Positions 25,501 to 32,545 of a DNA stretch of 39,471 bases are shown here, in pieces (position 1 is the first letter of the stretch; each line of letters begins with the position of its first letter). The notes beneath the pieces are model-generated. The model ran no database searches and had not been told where the DNA came from. It worked only from the letters and a program-made list of their open reading frames with translations. This stretch comes from Phycisphaerales bacterium (lineage in GTDB: Bacteria > Planctomycetota > Phycisphaerae > Phycisphaerales > UBA1924), in contig DRKT01000175.1 of the NCBI GenBank assembly GCA_011053195.1, positions 1 through 39,471 on the forward strand, read 5' to 3'. A program made the position numbers and the translations under genes.

Positions 25501-25899
25501 GTGTCGGCCGGGGCGGTTGGCGTCGTGTTCCGGGGCGTCGACCTCGACCCACGGGTCGATGAAGCCGGGGTAGATGTGGGCGTCTTCGCCGAGGGTCCAG
25601 ACGCGGTAGCCGATGGTGTCGATGTCGGCCATGCGTGTGTCGGGGACGATGCGGGTGATGGTGCCCCGGTCGATGTAGATCGCGGGACCCTGCTCGGCTG
25701 GGATGGTTTCGCCCGAGGCGAGATGGACGGTGCCCCCGATGATGATGTGCTTGCCGGGGTCGGTGATGCGCGGGCCGTTCTGGGGCTCATCGAGCGGGCC
25801 GACGCTTGTGGGCTGGGCGTGGGCGAGTTGGGCGAGAACGGCAACGCAGGCAGCGAGTGCGAATCTCGCGGCCTTGGCGAGTGGTGGGGTTGTTTTCAT
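22576..25899 (-). CDS. large exported protein with two amidohydrolase domains, one degenerate
   Basis: 1107 residues. The signal peptide (about 1-28, ending LAHA) is followed by a degenerate amidohydrolase domain (about 45-435) in which HIYPGFIDPWVEVD replaces the HxH motif. A beta-rich insert (GSWTLSVGPENDPFFTMPF, about 455-560) comes next, then a very acidic linker (DDEQNDTDKNDKDKEDD). The last part is a second amidohydrolase domain (about 600-1060) with intact residues: HxH in ITPGIVDAHSHTGTW (about 669/671), LIHCHSY (about 858) and IEVGKDADLAIWSGDP. Its tail has another acidic run. The second domain is probably a metal-dependent hydrolase for a peptide-like or cyclic amide substrate in the periplasm. 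A TACCAT lies 6 bases before the ATG and there is no Shine-Dalgarno. Confidence 0.88.
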   Translation of the reverse strand: MKTTPPLAKAARFALAACVAVLAQLAHAQPTSVGPLDEPQNGPRITDPGKHIIIGGTVHLASGETIPAEQGPAIYIDRGTITRIVPDTRMADIDTIGYRVWTLGEDAHIYPGFIDPWVEVDAPEHDANRPGRHWNQRITPNRDVLEGDGLDDDTGKALRQLGFVAAGIAPKGGIMRGLGAVTSTAPRPESASAKDPSIYRRHAFHTYDFYRGGWGLPLTTPTSQMGCIALIRQTISDAQWQSLRRQADPSMPINAIDTLTTLDAPIFFNLDHEQEAMQADEVLSTFAEPRDIVLIGTGTELRRLDAITELGDALILPLRFPRKPDVSTVGKAESVELETMMIWEQAPTNVRRMHDAGNTVALTTSKSRDRSAFFDNIHTAIEHGLDPADALDMITSTPARLLGVEDQLGSIEPGFAANLVIASGDLFDPEADDAEIRDVWIEGSRYEISPDKETPFDGSWTLSVGPENDPFFTMPFTVDGENVTIIEDDADHEEPTETEARNVHLDDTTISFLVDDSESDTGGAYILSGILSGGRISGSGISPNDDTFVWTATRRADQPDTEDEEPADDEQNDTDKNDKDKEDDTPETLPGYPFGPYAEPHIPEQQTVLFTNATIWTSGPAGIIENGSLLIQDGRIAAIAGADNPILLPSGGITIDLAGKHITPGIVDAHSHTGTWTFGTNEGAQSVTAEVRMGDTNDPDSINWYRQLAAGVTTVNTLHGSANPIGGQNVIQKVRWGAVRPRDTHLEGAMPGIKFALGENVIHANWGNEAKDRYPQTRMGVDALMRDRFTAARRYAKDWTAWLAHHDQAPESFGMDGDVAASLERAASFTGDIPEIDTLPRRDYELDTLAEILAGDRLIHCHSYRQDEILMLASIAEDFGFTIGSYQHGLEAYKVAEAVRQFSRGASIFSDWWAYKVEVQDAIPQGGPIMWETGVTVSYNSDSDNMVRRLNTEAAKAMKYGNVPPEEALKFVTINPAIQLGIESRVGSIEVGKDADLAIWSGDPMSTFSQCEQTWIDGRQYFSLQHDREHRARIAAERARLIAKINGKPDDDSDEDADNDDSDSDEQPTHPELARLKARNMNLWLLGIKPEEAKPGDCGTIHTGDHK

Positions 25900-25995
25900 G
25901 CGGACATGGTACAGGCTTTGCCGGGCCGTGCTGCGATCGGGGCCGATAGGATGGCCTCAAGGGTCGGCCGGCGTTCGATCCAGAGGAGATCCGTG

Positions 25996-27198
25996 ATGAA
26001 TGAAGGACCGATTCAGGGCAACGCGGTGGTTGGGCAGTCGGGCGGGCCGACGGCGGTGATCAACGCCTCGCTCGCCGGCGTGATCGAGGGGCTACAGAAC
26101 GTCGGGGCGATCGGGAAGATCCTCGGGATGCGCCACGGCGTCAACGGGCTGACACGCGACAACCTCATCGATTTATCCGATACGCCCGCCTCGATGCTCG
26201 ATGCCCTGTGCCGGACACCGGCGGCGGCCCTCGGCTCGACCCGCGACAAGCCGGACCTTGCGTACTGCCAGCGGATCTTCGAGGCGTGCCGGCGGCATGA
26301 CATCCGGTACTTCTTCTACATCGGGGGCAACGACACATCCGACGCCTGCCGGATCGTCAACGAGGTCTCCAACGAGGCCGGCTATGAGCTGCGCTGCTTC
26401 CACATCCCAAAGACCGTGGACAACGATCTGGTGATGAACGACCACACGCCGGGCTATCCGTCCGCGGCCCGGTATGTCGCCAAGGCGTGCATGGCGGACT
26501 CGTGCGACAACGCCTCGCTGCCGGGGATCAAGATCGACATCATCATGGGCCGGCACGCGGGGTTTCTGACGGCTGCCAGCGCGCTGGCCCGGCGTGATTC
26601 AGATGATGGCCCGCATTTGATTTATGTTCCGGAGGTGCCCTTCGATCTGGAGCGGTTCGTCGATGATGTCGCCAAGGTGTATGACTCGCTCGGCCGGTGC
26701 CAGGTCGCGGTCAGCGAGGGCATCCAGGACACCTCGGGCCAGGCGATCGGGGCGATGCTGATCCAGGGCGAGACCGATGCGCACGGCAACGTGCAGCTCT
26801 CGGGTTCCGGGGCGCTGGGGGATCAACTCGCGGGGATCTTGAAGGCGAAGCTGACCCCCGCGGGGGGCAAGCCGCCGAGGGTTCGCGCCGACACGCTCGG
26901 CTACATGCAGCGGTGTTTCCCCGATCCGTCGCCGGTGGATGTCTCCGAGGCCCGGGGCGTGGGGCGATTCGCGGCCGAGGTGGCCGCGAGCGGGGATGTC
27001 GATGGCTCGATCTCGATCGTGCGCACCAACGACGAGCCGTACGAGGCGGGGTTCAAGCGCATCGAGCTCAGCGATGTCGCGGCCAAGACGAAGCACATGC
27101 CCAAGGAGTTCATCAAAGGCACCAACGATGTCACGGATGAGTTCGTGGAGTATGCGATGCCTCTGGTCGGCGAGTTGCCCCGGTTCGCCAAGCTCTGA
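25996..27198 (+). CDS. pfp: pyrophosphate-dependent 6-phosphofructokinase
   Basis: 400 residues. The nucleotide/PPi loop reads YFFYIGGNDTSDA (about 105-117), the catalytic loop PKTVDNDL (138-145) and the substrate loop MGRHAGFL (184-191). In ATP-dependent enzymes the corresponding positions are GGDGS and PGTIDND; the aspartate after GGN and the lysine in PKT mark the PPi-using type. It converts fructose 6-phosphate to the 1,6-bisphosphate reversibly, so it can serve both glycolysis and gluconeogenesis. AGAGGAG lies 7 bases before the ATG. TAGGAT at about 25946 is a candidate -10. The aldolase acting on its product is encoded at 8685-9785. Confidence 0.93.
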   Translation: MNEGPIQGNAVVGQSGGPTAVINASLAGVIEGLQNVGAIGKILGMRHGVNGLTRDNLIDLSDTPASMLDALCRTPAAALGSTRDKPDLAYCQRIFEACRRHDIRYFFYIGGNDTSDACRIVNEVSNEAGYELRCFHIPKTVDNDLVMNDHTPGYPSAARYVAKACMADSCDNASLPGIKIDIIMGRHAGFLTAASALARRDSDDGPHLIYVPEVPFDLERFVDDVAKVYDSLGRCQVAVSEGIQDTSGQAIGAMLIQGETDAHGNVQLSGSGALGDQLAGILKAKLTPAGGKPPRVRADTLGYMQRCFPDPSPVDVSEARGVGRFAAEVAASGDVDGSISIVRTNDEPYEAGFKRIELSDVAAKTKHMPKEFIKGTNDVTDEFVEYAMPLVGELPRFAKL

Positions 27199-27210
27199 GG
27201 CGACGAAAAA

Positions 27211-27236
27211 ACGCCCGGACGGGTATGTCCGGGCGT
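27211..27236 (-). terminator. intrinsic terminator of the DUF1579 genes
   Basis: A perfect 10-bp stem (27211-27220 with 27227-27236) and 6-base loop. Read on the minus strand it is followed directly by six T residues (27210-27205). It lies 29 bases beyond the stop of the second DUF1579 gene. It may also help to end pfp transcription from the other side. Confidence 0.85.
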
Positions 27237-27265
27237 GAGGGAATATCTGAGGGAGGTTCGCCGGG

Positions 27266-27772
27266 TCAGGCGCGTGTGTAGTGGATGTGCATGACCTTGG
27301 TTTCGCCGGCGTCGGGTGTGTCCATGAACATCTCGAGCGTGTGCTCGTTGTCGTTGATGATGGTGATGACGCTGCGCTTGGCGACCTTGTTGCCCGGCCC
27401 CATGTCCACCTTGCCCGTCATGGTCCATGAATTGGAGGCCTGATCGAACGAGCCGGATTCGAAGGACATCTGGGTGCCGGCGGTGTCGATCCAGAAGCCC
27501 TCGTATTGGTTGGTGAAGGCGTTGAACCCCACGAAGCCCCGGCCGGCGAAGTCGGGGAAGTCGGAGTTTTCGGAATCGCCGGTGTAGACCTGTTTGAGGA
27601 ATCGGCCGCCGAGGTCCATGGTGTTGACCATGGTGCCTGCGGATTGCATGGGCTCGCCCGGTCCCATCCAGAGTTGGACCTTGCTCCGCCACGTGCCGAC
27701 GAACTTTTCGAGCTGTTTGTGCTCGGCTCTCGGCTCGGCCATCATTTCGCAATCGGTGCCATCGGTGCTCAT
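27266..27772 (-). CDS. DUF1579 domain protein, cytoplasmic form
   Basis: 168 residues covered by one DUF1579 domain: AEHKQLEKFVGTWRSKVQLWMGPGEP near the start, MDLGGRFLKQVYTGD, GFVGFNAFTNQYEGFWID, and a strand-rich end. The fold is probably a lipocalin-like or heme-nitrobindin-like beta barrel; the family has no established activity. There is no signal peptide. GAGGAG lies 6-7 bases before the ATG. It is 22 bases downstream of an exported paralogue, and the pair ends at a strong terminator. Confidence 0.88.
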   Translation of the reverse strand: MSTDGTDCEMMAEPRAEHKQLEKFVGTWRSKVQLWMGPGEPMQSAGTMVNTMDLGGRFLKQVYTGDSENSDFPDFAGRGFVGFNAFTNQYEGFWIDTAGTQMSFESGSFDQASNSWTMTGKVDMGPGNKVAKRSVITIINDNEHTLEMFMDTPDAGETKVMHIHYTRA

Positions 27773-27794
27773 GGTGATCTCCTCGTGGGTTGTG

Positions 27795-28415
27795 TTATTT
27801 GCGTGTGTAGGTGATGGTGCCCGATTTTTTCCATGAGCCGTCGTCGAGCTGCTCGTAGAAGGTGTCCTGGGACATGTTGTCGTTCTCGAAGACGGAGACG
27901 ATTTTCATGGTTCCGCCGTGGCCGTTCGGACCGACGGTGATGAATTGGTCGCCGTCGATCTCGCTGGAGTTGGAGATGATGGCGGTTGACATGGAGTCCA
28001 TCCAGACGCTGACGTACTGCTGTTTGTAGTTGTCGTAGCCGTTGTATGAGATGCCGTGGAACGGGGCGCCCATGAAGTCGGGCATGTCGAAGTTGGATCG
28101 GACGAATCGGCCGTCGAGGACCCACTCGGCGGTCATGGTGCCGTCGCCCGCCATGACGGAGCCATCGGGGCCGTAGAACTCGACGTGGGCGTTCCAGTCG
28201 CCGACCAGGTTGTCGAGGTATTTGTGGTGCTCGCCGGGCTGGCCGAGCTTCATGATCTCCATCATCTCGTTCTGGTATTCGCTCATGGAATCCTGCATGG
28301 CGTCGGATTCCGGCTGGATGGCGTCGCTCCGGCTGAGCGAGGCTTGGATCAGCATTCCGCCGGCGAGGCCGGCGGCGAGCACGATGGACATTTTCGACTG
28401 CGCACAACAACTCAT
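27795..28415 (-). CDS. DUF1579 domain protein, probably exported paralogue
   Basis: 206 residues. The first 30 residues (MSCCAQSKMSIVLAAGLAGGMLIQASLS) form a hydrophobic export or anchor segment, then a methionine-rich helix (AMQDSMSEYQNEMMEIMKLGQPGEHH) leads into the DUF1579 barrel (LVGDWNAHVEFYGPDGSV, VLDGRFVRSNFDMPDFMGAPFHGISYNGYDNYKQQY). AAGGAG lies 6 bases before the ATG. The two adjacent paralogues probably arose by tandem duplication and were sorted to different compartments. Confidence 0.85.
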   Translation of the reverse strand: MSCCAQSKMSIVLAAGLAGGMLIQASLSRSDAIQPESDAMQDSMSEYQNEMMEIMKLGQPGEHHKYLDNLVGDWNAHVEFYGPDGSVMAGDGTMTAEWVLDGRFVRSNFDMPDFMGAPFHGISYNGYDNYKQQYVSVWMDSMSTAIISNSSEIDGDQFITVGPNGHGGTMKIVSVFENDNMSQDTFYEQLDDGSWKKSGTITYTRK

Positions 28416-28535
28416 GTGAAACTCCTTCGTTCTTCTTCTTTGAACCAGTGTTCCCCGCCGCGCCCGTCTGACGCATCCACCACCAGGCGAGGGTTTCTCC
28501 GGGCGAGTCTACCGACATCCACGTCCGAGCGTTGC

Positions 28536-29723
28536 TCAAATGTCTGGCTTGATCGGTATTCGTTCGATAATTTTGAGCCCGAACGCCTCGATTTGGGGAT
28601 ATGCCGTTGCAGAATTACTGAGAATTTTCAAGTTGGAGAGCCCGAGTTCGCGCAGGATCTGGCTTCCGACGCCGTACTCGAGCATCTGGGGTGAGACGGA
28701 CTGGCGCGGGGTGTCGTTCTCGTTGTGGTCGAAGGGCTTGAGCAGTCGTTGTCCGAGGTCGTCGCCGACGCCGGAGGGTCTGAGGTAGACGATGGCGCCT
28801 CGGCCGGCGTTTTGGATGGCGCGCATGGAGTGTCTGAGCAGGGTGCCGGTGGGTTGGGCCTGTGGGTCGGTCGTTGCGTGGAAGATGTCGCCGAGCAGAT
28901 CGCGTCGGTGGACGCGGACGAGCGTGGGCTCATCCGTCTGGATGACGTGGCCGGCGTCGTCGAGGGCGCCGATGCCGCCGACGGTCAGGGCCAGGTGCGG
29001 GAGCTGATCGACCATGGACCGGAATGCGATGAGGTTGAAGGCGCCTTCGGGCGTGAGGATTTCGGAACCGGCGAGTGGTTCGAGCCTCTGGACGATCGGT
29101 GAGCGGGCGAGCCGGTGCTCGATGATCTGCTTGACGGAGCACATTTTGAGGTTGTGTTCTTTGATGAAGTCGGTGAGTTGGGGGAGTCTGGCCATGGAGC
29201 CGTCGGGGTTGCAGATCTCGATCCCGACGGCCGCGGGGGTGAGCCCGGCGAGTTTGCAGAGGTCGACGGAGCCCTCGGTCTGTCCGATTCGGACGAGGAC
29301 GCCGCCGTCGCGGGCGCGGAGCGGGTTGATGTGTCCGGGCCGGACGAAGTCGTCGCCGGTGGAAGCGGGGTCGAGGGCGAGTTTGATCGTTTTGGCGCGT
29401 TCCTGAGCGGAGACGCCGGTGGTGAAGCCGTGCTTGGGGTGGCCGTCGATGGAGACGGTCAGCGGCGTGCCGCGGACGGAGGTATTGATGGCGGTTTGGG
29501 GGTGGAGGTCGAGCCGGTCGCAGTCGGCCTCGGTGAGGGAGAGGAAGAGGTAGCCCCCGGCCTGTCGGACCATGAATGTGATGGCCTCGGGTGTGATGAA
29601 CTCGGCAGCCATGACGAGGTCGCCCTCGTTCTCGCGGTCTTCATCGTCGGTGAGGACGATGATCCGGCCTGCTCGGAGCTCGTCGAGGATCTCTTCGATG
29701 GGGCTGAACGGGGAAGTATTCAT
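28536..29723 (-). CDS. RibBA-like protein: DHBP synthase domain plus degenerate cyclohydrolase domain (RibBX-like)
   Basis: 395 residues. Residues 1-205 are a 3,4-dihydroxy-2-butanone 4-phosphate synthase domain with DDEDRENEGDL (26-36), FTTGVSAQERAKTI and RPGHINPLRA (H131). In E. coli RibB the motif GHTE supplies a metal-binding histidine; here it is GQTE (Q148). Residues 206-395 keep the GTP cyclohydrolase II outline (EPTLVRVH, LEYGVGSQILRELGL, GLKIIERIP), but all zinc cysteines are missing: the region 272-292 reads HRRDLLGDIF, then polar residues. The RQEGRG loop is RPSGVG. Similar proteins with a dead cyclohydrolase half are known as RibBX. TACCAT lies 5 bases before the ATG. No FMN riboswitch is possible in such a short leader. 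Confidence 0.88.
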   Translation of the reverse strand: MNTSPFSPIEEILDELRAGRIIVLTDDEDRENEGDLVMAAEFITPEAITFMVRQAGGYLFLSLTEADCDRLDLHPQTAINTSVRGTPLTVSIDGHPKHGFTTGVSAQERAKTIKLALDPASTGDDFVRPGHINPLRARDGGVLVRIGQTEGSVDLCKLAGLTPAAVGIEICNPDGSMARLPQLTDFIKEHNLKMCSVKQIIEHRLARSPIVQRLEPLAGSEILTPEGAFNLIAFRSMVDQLPHLALTVGGIGALDDAGHVIQTDEPTLVRVHRRDLLGDIFHATTDPQAQPTGTLLRHSMRAIQNAGRGAIVYLRPSGVGDDLGQRLLKPFDHNENDTPRQSVSPQMLEYGVGSQILRELGLSNLKILSNSATAYPQIEAFGLKIIERIPIKPDI

Positions 29724-29759
29724 CGGCGATGGTAGCTGTCGGCAGGGGGGCGGGTGCTC

Positions 29760-29765
29760 TATGAT
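29760..29765 (+). promoter_or_regulatory. candidate -10 element (TATGAT) of a leaderless transcript
   Basis: TATGAT ends 6 bases before the ATG at 29772. No Shine-Dalgarno separates them. The start of the secreted-protein gene and the start of the divergent RibBA-like gene both have such a hexamer within 50 bases of each other. Confidence 0.45.
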
Positions 29766-29771
29766 CCGGGC

Positions 29772-30692
29772 ATGAATCCACGAATGACAATCGTTGCGGG
29801 TGTGATGGCTCTGTCGCTGGTGCCGGGTGCGGGCGCCCAATCGGGTTCGGCCCCCGCCCAGCCCGAGTCCCAGCCCGAGTCCCAGCCTGAGTCTCAGCCC
29901 GGGGCGGCCTCTCCCGCCCAGCCGGGTGCGGAGGCGCCACCGGTCGGCAAGCCCAAGAACAACACGATCGACTGGGGTCCAAGGCCGGGAATCTGGCGCG
30001 GCGAGATCGAGCTGCCCGGGGGCAAGCCCTTGTCGTTCAACTTTGTGGTTGCGTTCGATCGTGACGATGAGAAGAACCCGTTGTGGCACGTCGAGCTGCG
30101 CAACGGGACCGAGGTTGTGCCGGTGGAGTTCATCAACACGCACCCGTCGCTGACGATGGCCTTTTCGGGAACGGAGGCGAGGATCGAGGCGACCGTGGGG
30201 GGCACGAACACGGACATGAGCGGCGAATACATCTATACCAACACCAATGAGCAGGGCGAAGCGGTGGAGTTTCGCCTGCCCTTCCACGCCGACAACGATG
30301 ATCCCCGGCGTTTTGCGCCGGTGACGGGCGATGTTGAGATCGAACTCGTACCGGATTGGCTGGTGACGTTTGATGATCGTCCCTCGCCGGCGATGGGGCA
30401 CTTCGTCGTGCTGCCGGACGGGATCAACGTGTACGGCTCGGTGCGGTCGCCTGGGTTTGTGGACGAGCCGCTGGTCGGGACGTTCGAGCACGGTCGGCTT
30501 CGGTTGTCGCGCTTTACGGGAGCCGAGGGCGTGCTGTACGACGGGACGATCGAGCCGGACGGCACACTGATCGGGACGTACCGCACCCTGGCGCACCACG
30601 GCGAGGGCTTCTCGGCGACGCCGGTCGAAGATGGACAGTGGCCTGAGGGGTTGGTTCAGCAGATGGAGTCGTCGCCGAAGGGGCGTGAGTAG
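29772..30692 (+). CDS. secreted protein of unknown function with PESQ repeats
   Basis: 306 residues. A signal peptide (about 1-23, ending PGAGA) is followed by a low-complexity linker with PESQ tandem repeats, then a beta-rich mature domain: GIWRGEIELPGGKPLSFNFVVAF, then WHVELRNGTEVVPVEF, and repeated strand pairs such as HFVVLPDGINVYGSV and LVGTFEHGRLRLSRF. It resembles the N-terminal part of some planctomycete exported thioredoxin-like (TlpA-type) proteins, but no CxxC domain follows, and I do not assign a function. Its stop overlaps the next start (TAGTG), so it is co-translated with the CMD-family gene. Confidence 0.72.
   Translation: MNPRMTIVAGVMALSLVPGAGAQSGSAPAQPESQPESQPESQPGAASPAQPGAEAPPVGKPKNNTIDWGPRPGIWRGEIELPGGKPLSFNFVVAFDRDDEKNPLWHVELRNGTEVVPVEFINTHPSLTMAFSGTEARIEATVGGTNTDMSGEYIYTNTNEQGEAVEFRLPFHADNDDPRRFAPVTGDVEIELVPDWLVTFDDRPSPAMGHFVVLPDGINVYGSVRSPGFVDEPLVGTFEHGRLRLSRFTGAEGVLYDGTIEPDGTLIGTYRTLAHHGEGFSATPVEDGQWPEGLVQQMESSPKGRE
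29859..29894 (+). repeat. 12-bp tandem repeat encoding PESQ
   Basis: Three copies of a 12-base unit (CAGCCCGAGTCC, the third with two changes) within the linker of the secreted protein. Copy number may vary between strains without breaking the frame. Confidence 0.7.
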
Positions 30693-31057
30693 TGGGGCGC
30701 TACGAGGAGTTCCGGGCGTTTCGAGAGAGGCTGAACGAACGGGTGCTCTCGAACGAGCCGGGGCGGGCCGGCGCGACGCTGGTGACCCGTCGTTTTTTCA
30801 ACCTCGACACCAAGGCGTACGACGCGGGGGCGATCGATGCCAAGACCAAGGAACTGCTCGGTCTGGTCGCGTCGATGGTGCTCCGGTGCGATGACTGCAT
30901 CGCCTACCACATCGACCAGTCGTGCGCGCACGGGGCGAGCGATGAGGAGCTTTTCGAGACGTTCGATATCGCGCTGATTGTCGGCGGTTCGATCGTGATT
31001 CCGCACCTCCGGCGGGCGGTTGAGTTTCTCGATGAGTGCCGGGCGGCTCGGGGTTGA
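30692..31057 (+). CDS. carboxymuconolactone decarboxylase-family protein (AhpD-like)
   Basis: 121 residues with the CMD/AhpD helical fold. The redox motif is C66-x2-C69-x3-H73 (LRCDDCIAYHIDQS), preceded by the KTKELLGLVASMV helix with the usual glutamate. Proteins with this CxxCxxxH motif act as thiol-disulfide or peroxidase components rather than as true decarboxylases. The GTG start overlaps the upstream stop by one base. It lies 21 bases before the nucleotidyltransferase gene on the same strand. Its partner in reduction is not evident here. Confidence 0.87.
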   Translation: MGRYEEFRAFRERLNERVLSNEPGRAGATLVTRRFFNLDTKAYDAGAIDAKTKELLGLVASMVLRCDDCIAYHIDQSCAHGASDEELFETFDIALIVGGSIVIPHLRRAVEFLDECRAARG

Positions 31058-31078
31058 GGGTAATGGTGGAGGCGCAGT

Positions 31079-32353
31079 GTGTCGAAGCCTTCCGGCCGGA
31101 AATCTGAATCCTCGGCACGCGAGCGCGCGGTGGGTGTGGTTCGGGCATTGCGGGATGCCGGGCACGAGGCGATGTTCGCGGGCGGCTGCGTGCGGGATGA
31201 GTTGCTCGGGCTGCATCCGACGGATTACGACGTGGCGACCGACGCGACGCCGGAGCGGGTCGGGTCGATTTTCCGATCGACAGCGCATGTCGGGGCGCAC
31301 TTCGGTGTGGTGCTTGTGCGCTTCGGCCCAGGAGAATCGGTGGAGGTGGCGACGTTCCGGCGAGATGGGCCGTATTCGGACCGTCGGCGTCCGGACGAGG
31401 TGACGTTCGCCGATGCCGAGGCCGATGCGCACCGCCGGGACTTCACGATCAATGCGCTGTTTCTCGATCCTCTGGCGTCGGCGGATGGTCAGGATATCCG
31501 CGGGCATGTCGTGGATTATGTGGGCGGTCTGGCGGACCTGCGAGCCGGGATTGTGCGCGCGGTCGGCAAGGCACATGACCGGTTCAGTGAGGACCATCTG
31601 CGCGTGCTGCGCGCGGTGCGGTTTGCCGCGAGGCTTGGGTTTGAGATTGAGCAGGAAACCTCGGCGGCGATCCGGGGCGATGCGGCCGGGCTGGTCGGGG
31701 TCAGCCGGGAGCGGATCGGTCAGGAGGTGTGCCGGATGATGGAGGCCCCGTCTCGCGCGGTCGCGGCCGGTCTTCTTGATGCGCACGGGCTGGATGTGCC
31801 TGTTCTTGGAAAATCTGGCAAGAGTGAATATACACGGCTGGCCGGGATCTCCGGTGATGCGGGGGTTGATGTGGCGCTGGCGGCGTGGCTGATCGACCGC
31901 GAGGGCCTCGGGGCGTCGGCGCTGACGCTCCGCCGGTCGCTGTGCCTGTCCAACGCGGTGTACCGCTCGGTCGAATCGATCCTGGCCGGCGTGCCCCGGC
32001 TCCGGCATGACTGGGAGAACCTGGGCATCGCCGATCAGAAAAGGCTGGCTTCGTCGGACTGGTTCGCCAAGGCGGTGATGATCCTTCGAGCCGAGCGTCC
32101 GGAGCAGGCCCGAGCCATCGAGACGAGGGTCCGGGAACTGGAATCGACCCCGGGCGGGTTGCACCCACCCCCCTTGCTTGAGGGGGATCGGTTGATCGGG
32201 TTGGGCTACCGGGCCGGGCCGGCGTTCGGGACGGTGCTCCGGGCGGTGTACGACGCCCAGTTGGCGGGTGAGATCACCGATTCCAGCGAGGCAGAGGCCC
32301 TGGCTCGGCGACTCATGGAGAGATTGGAACCGGAAGGCCGCCGGGGCGTCTAA
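31079..32353 (+). CDS. cca: CCA-adding enzyme / poly(A) polymerase family nucleotidyltransferase
   Basis: 424 residues with the class II nucleotidyltransferase core: GGCVRDELLG (35-44), the metal aspartates D49 and D51 in TDYDVATDA, RRDFTINALF, and the RNA-binding motif DHLRVLRAVRFAARLGFEIEQET. The C-terminal part is the usual all-helical body and tail. It most likely adds or repairs the 3' CCA of tRNA; a poly(A) polymerase or A-adding role cannot be excluded. The GTG at 31079 is supported by GGAGG 6 bases upstream; no in-frame ATG is nearby. It probably forms an operon with the two preceding genes. Confidence 0.9.
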   Translation: MSKPSGRKSESSARERAVGVVRALRDAGHEAMFAGGCVRDELLGLHPTDYDVATDATPERVGSIFRSTAHVGAHFGVVLVRFGPGESVEVATFRRDGPYSDRRRPDEVTFADAEADAHRRDFTINALFLDPLASADGQDIRGHVVDYVGGLADLRAGIVRAVGKAHDRFSEDHLRVLRAVRFAARLGFEIEQETSAAIRGDAAGLVGVSRERIGQEVCRMMEAPSRAVAAGLLDAHGLDVPVLGKSGKSEYTRLAGISGDAGVDVALAAWLIDREGLGASALTLRRSLCLSNAVYRSVESILAGVPRLRHDWENLGIADQKRLASSDWFAKAVMILRAERPEQARAIETRVRELESTPGGLHPPPLLEGDRLIGLGYRAGPAFGTVLRAVYDAQLAGEITDSSEAEALARRLMERLEPEGRRGV

Positions 32354-32545
32354 AGAGGAGTGGCCCGGGGTTCGTGTTCGGCAACCGGTCAGAAGATCGG
32401 TATTTGTGTGGGTTCTGGGACATGTGGCCGGCTTCATCTGGTAGAATGGAGCGGAGAAAATGGGAGTGGTGGTGCGTCGTCCGGTGATTGGCGGCGTATA
32501 TGCATTGATGCCGGTGCGCCCTGATGGCAGCCCGCGTGAGGAACA

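Noticed and set aside
28506-28511. TAGACT on the minus strand as the DUF1579 promoter
   Set aside because: No -35 at a sensible distance was found, so it was not listed as a feature.
29859-29894. Tandem repeat considered as a CRISPR-like or regulatory array
   Set aside because: Units are 12 bases, contiguous and in frame, encoding PESQ within a protein linker.
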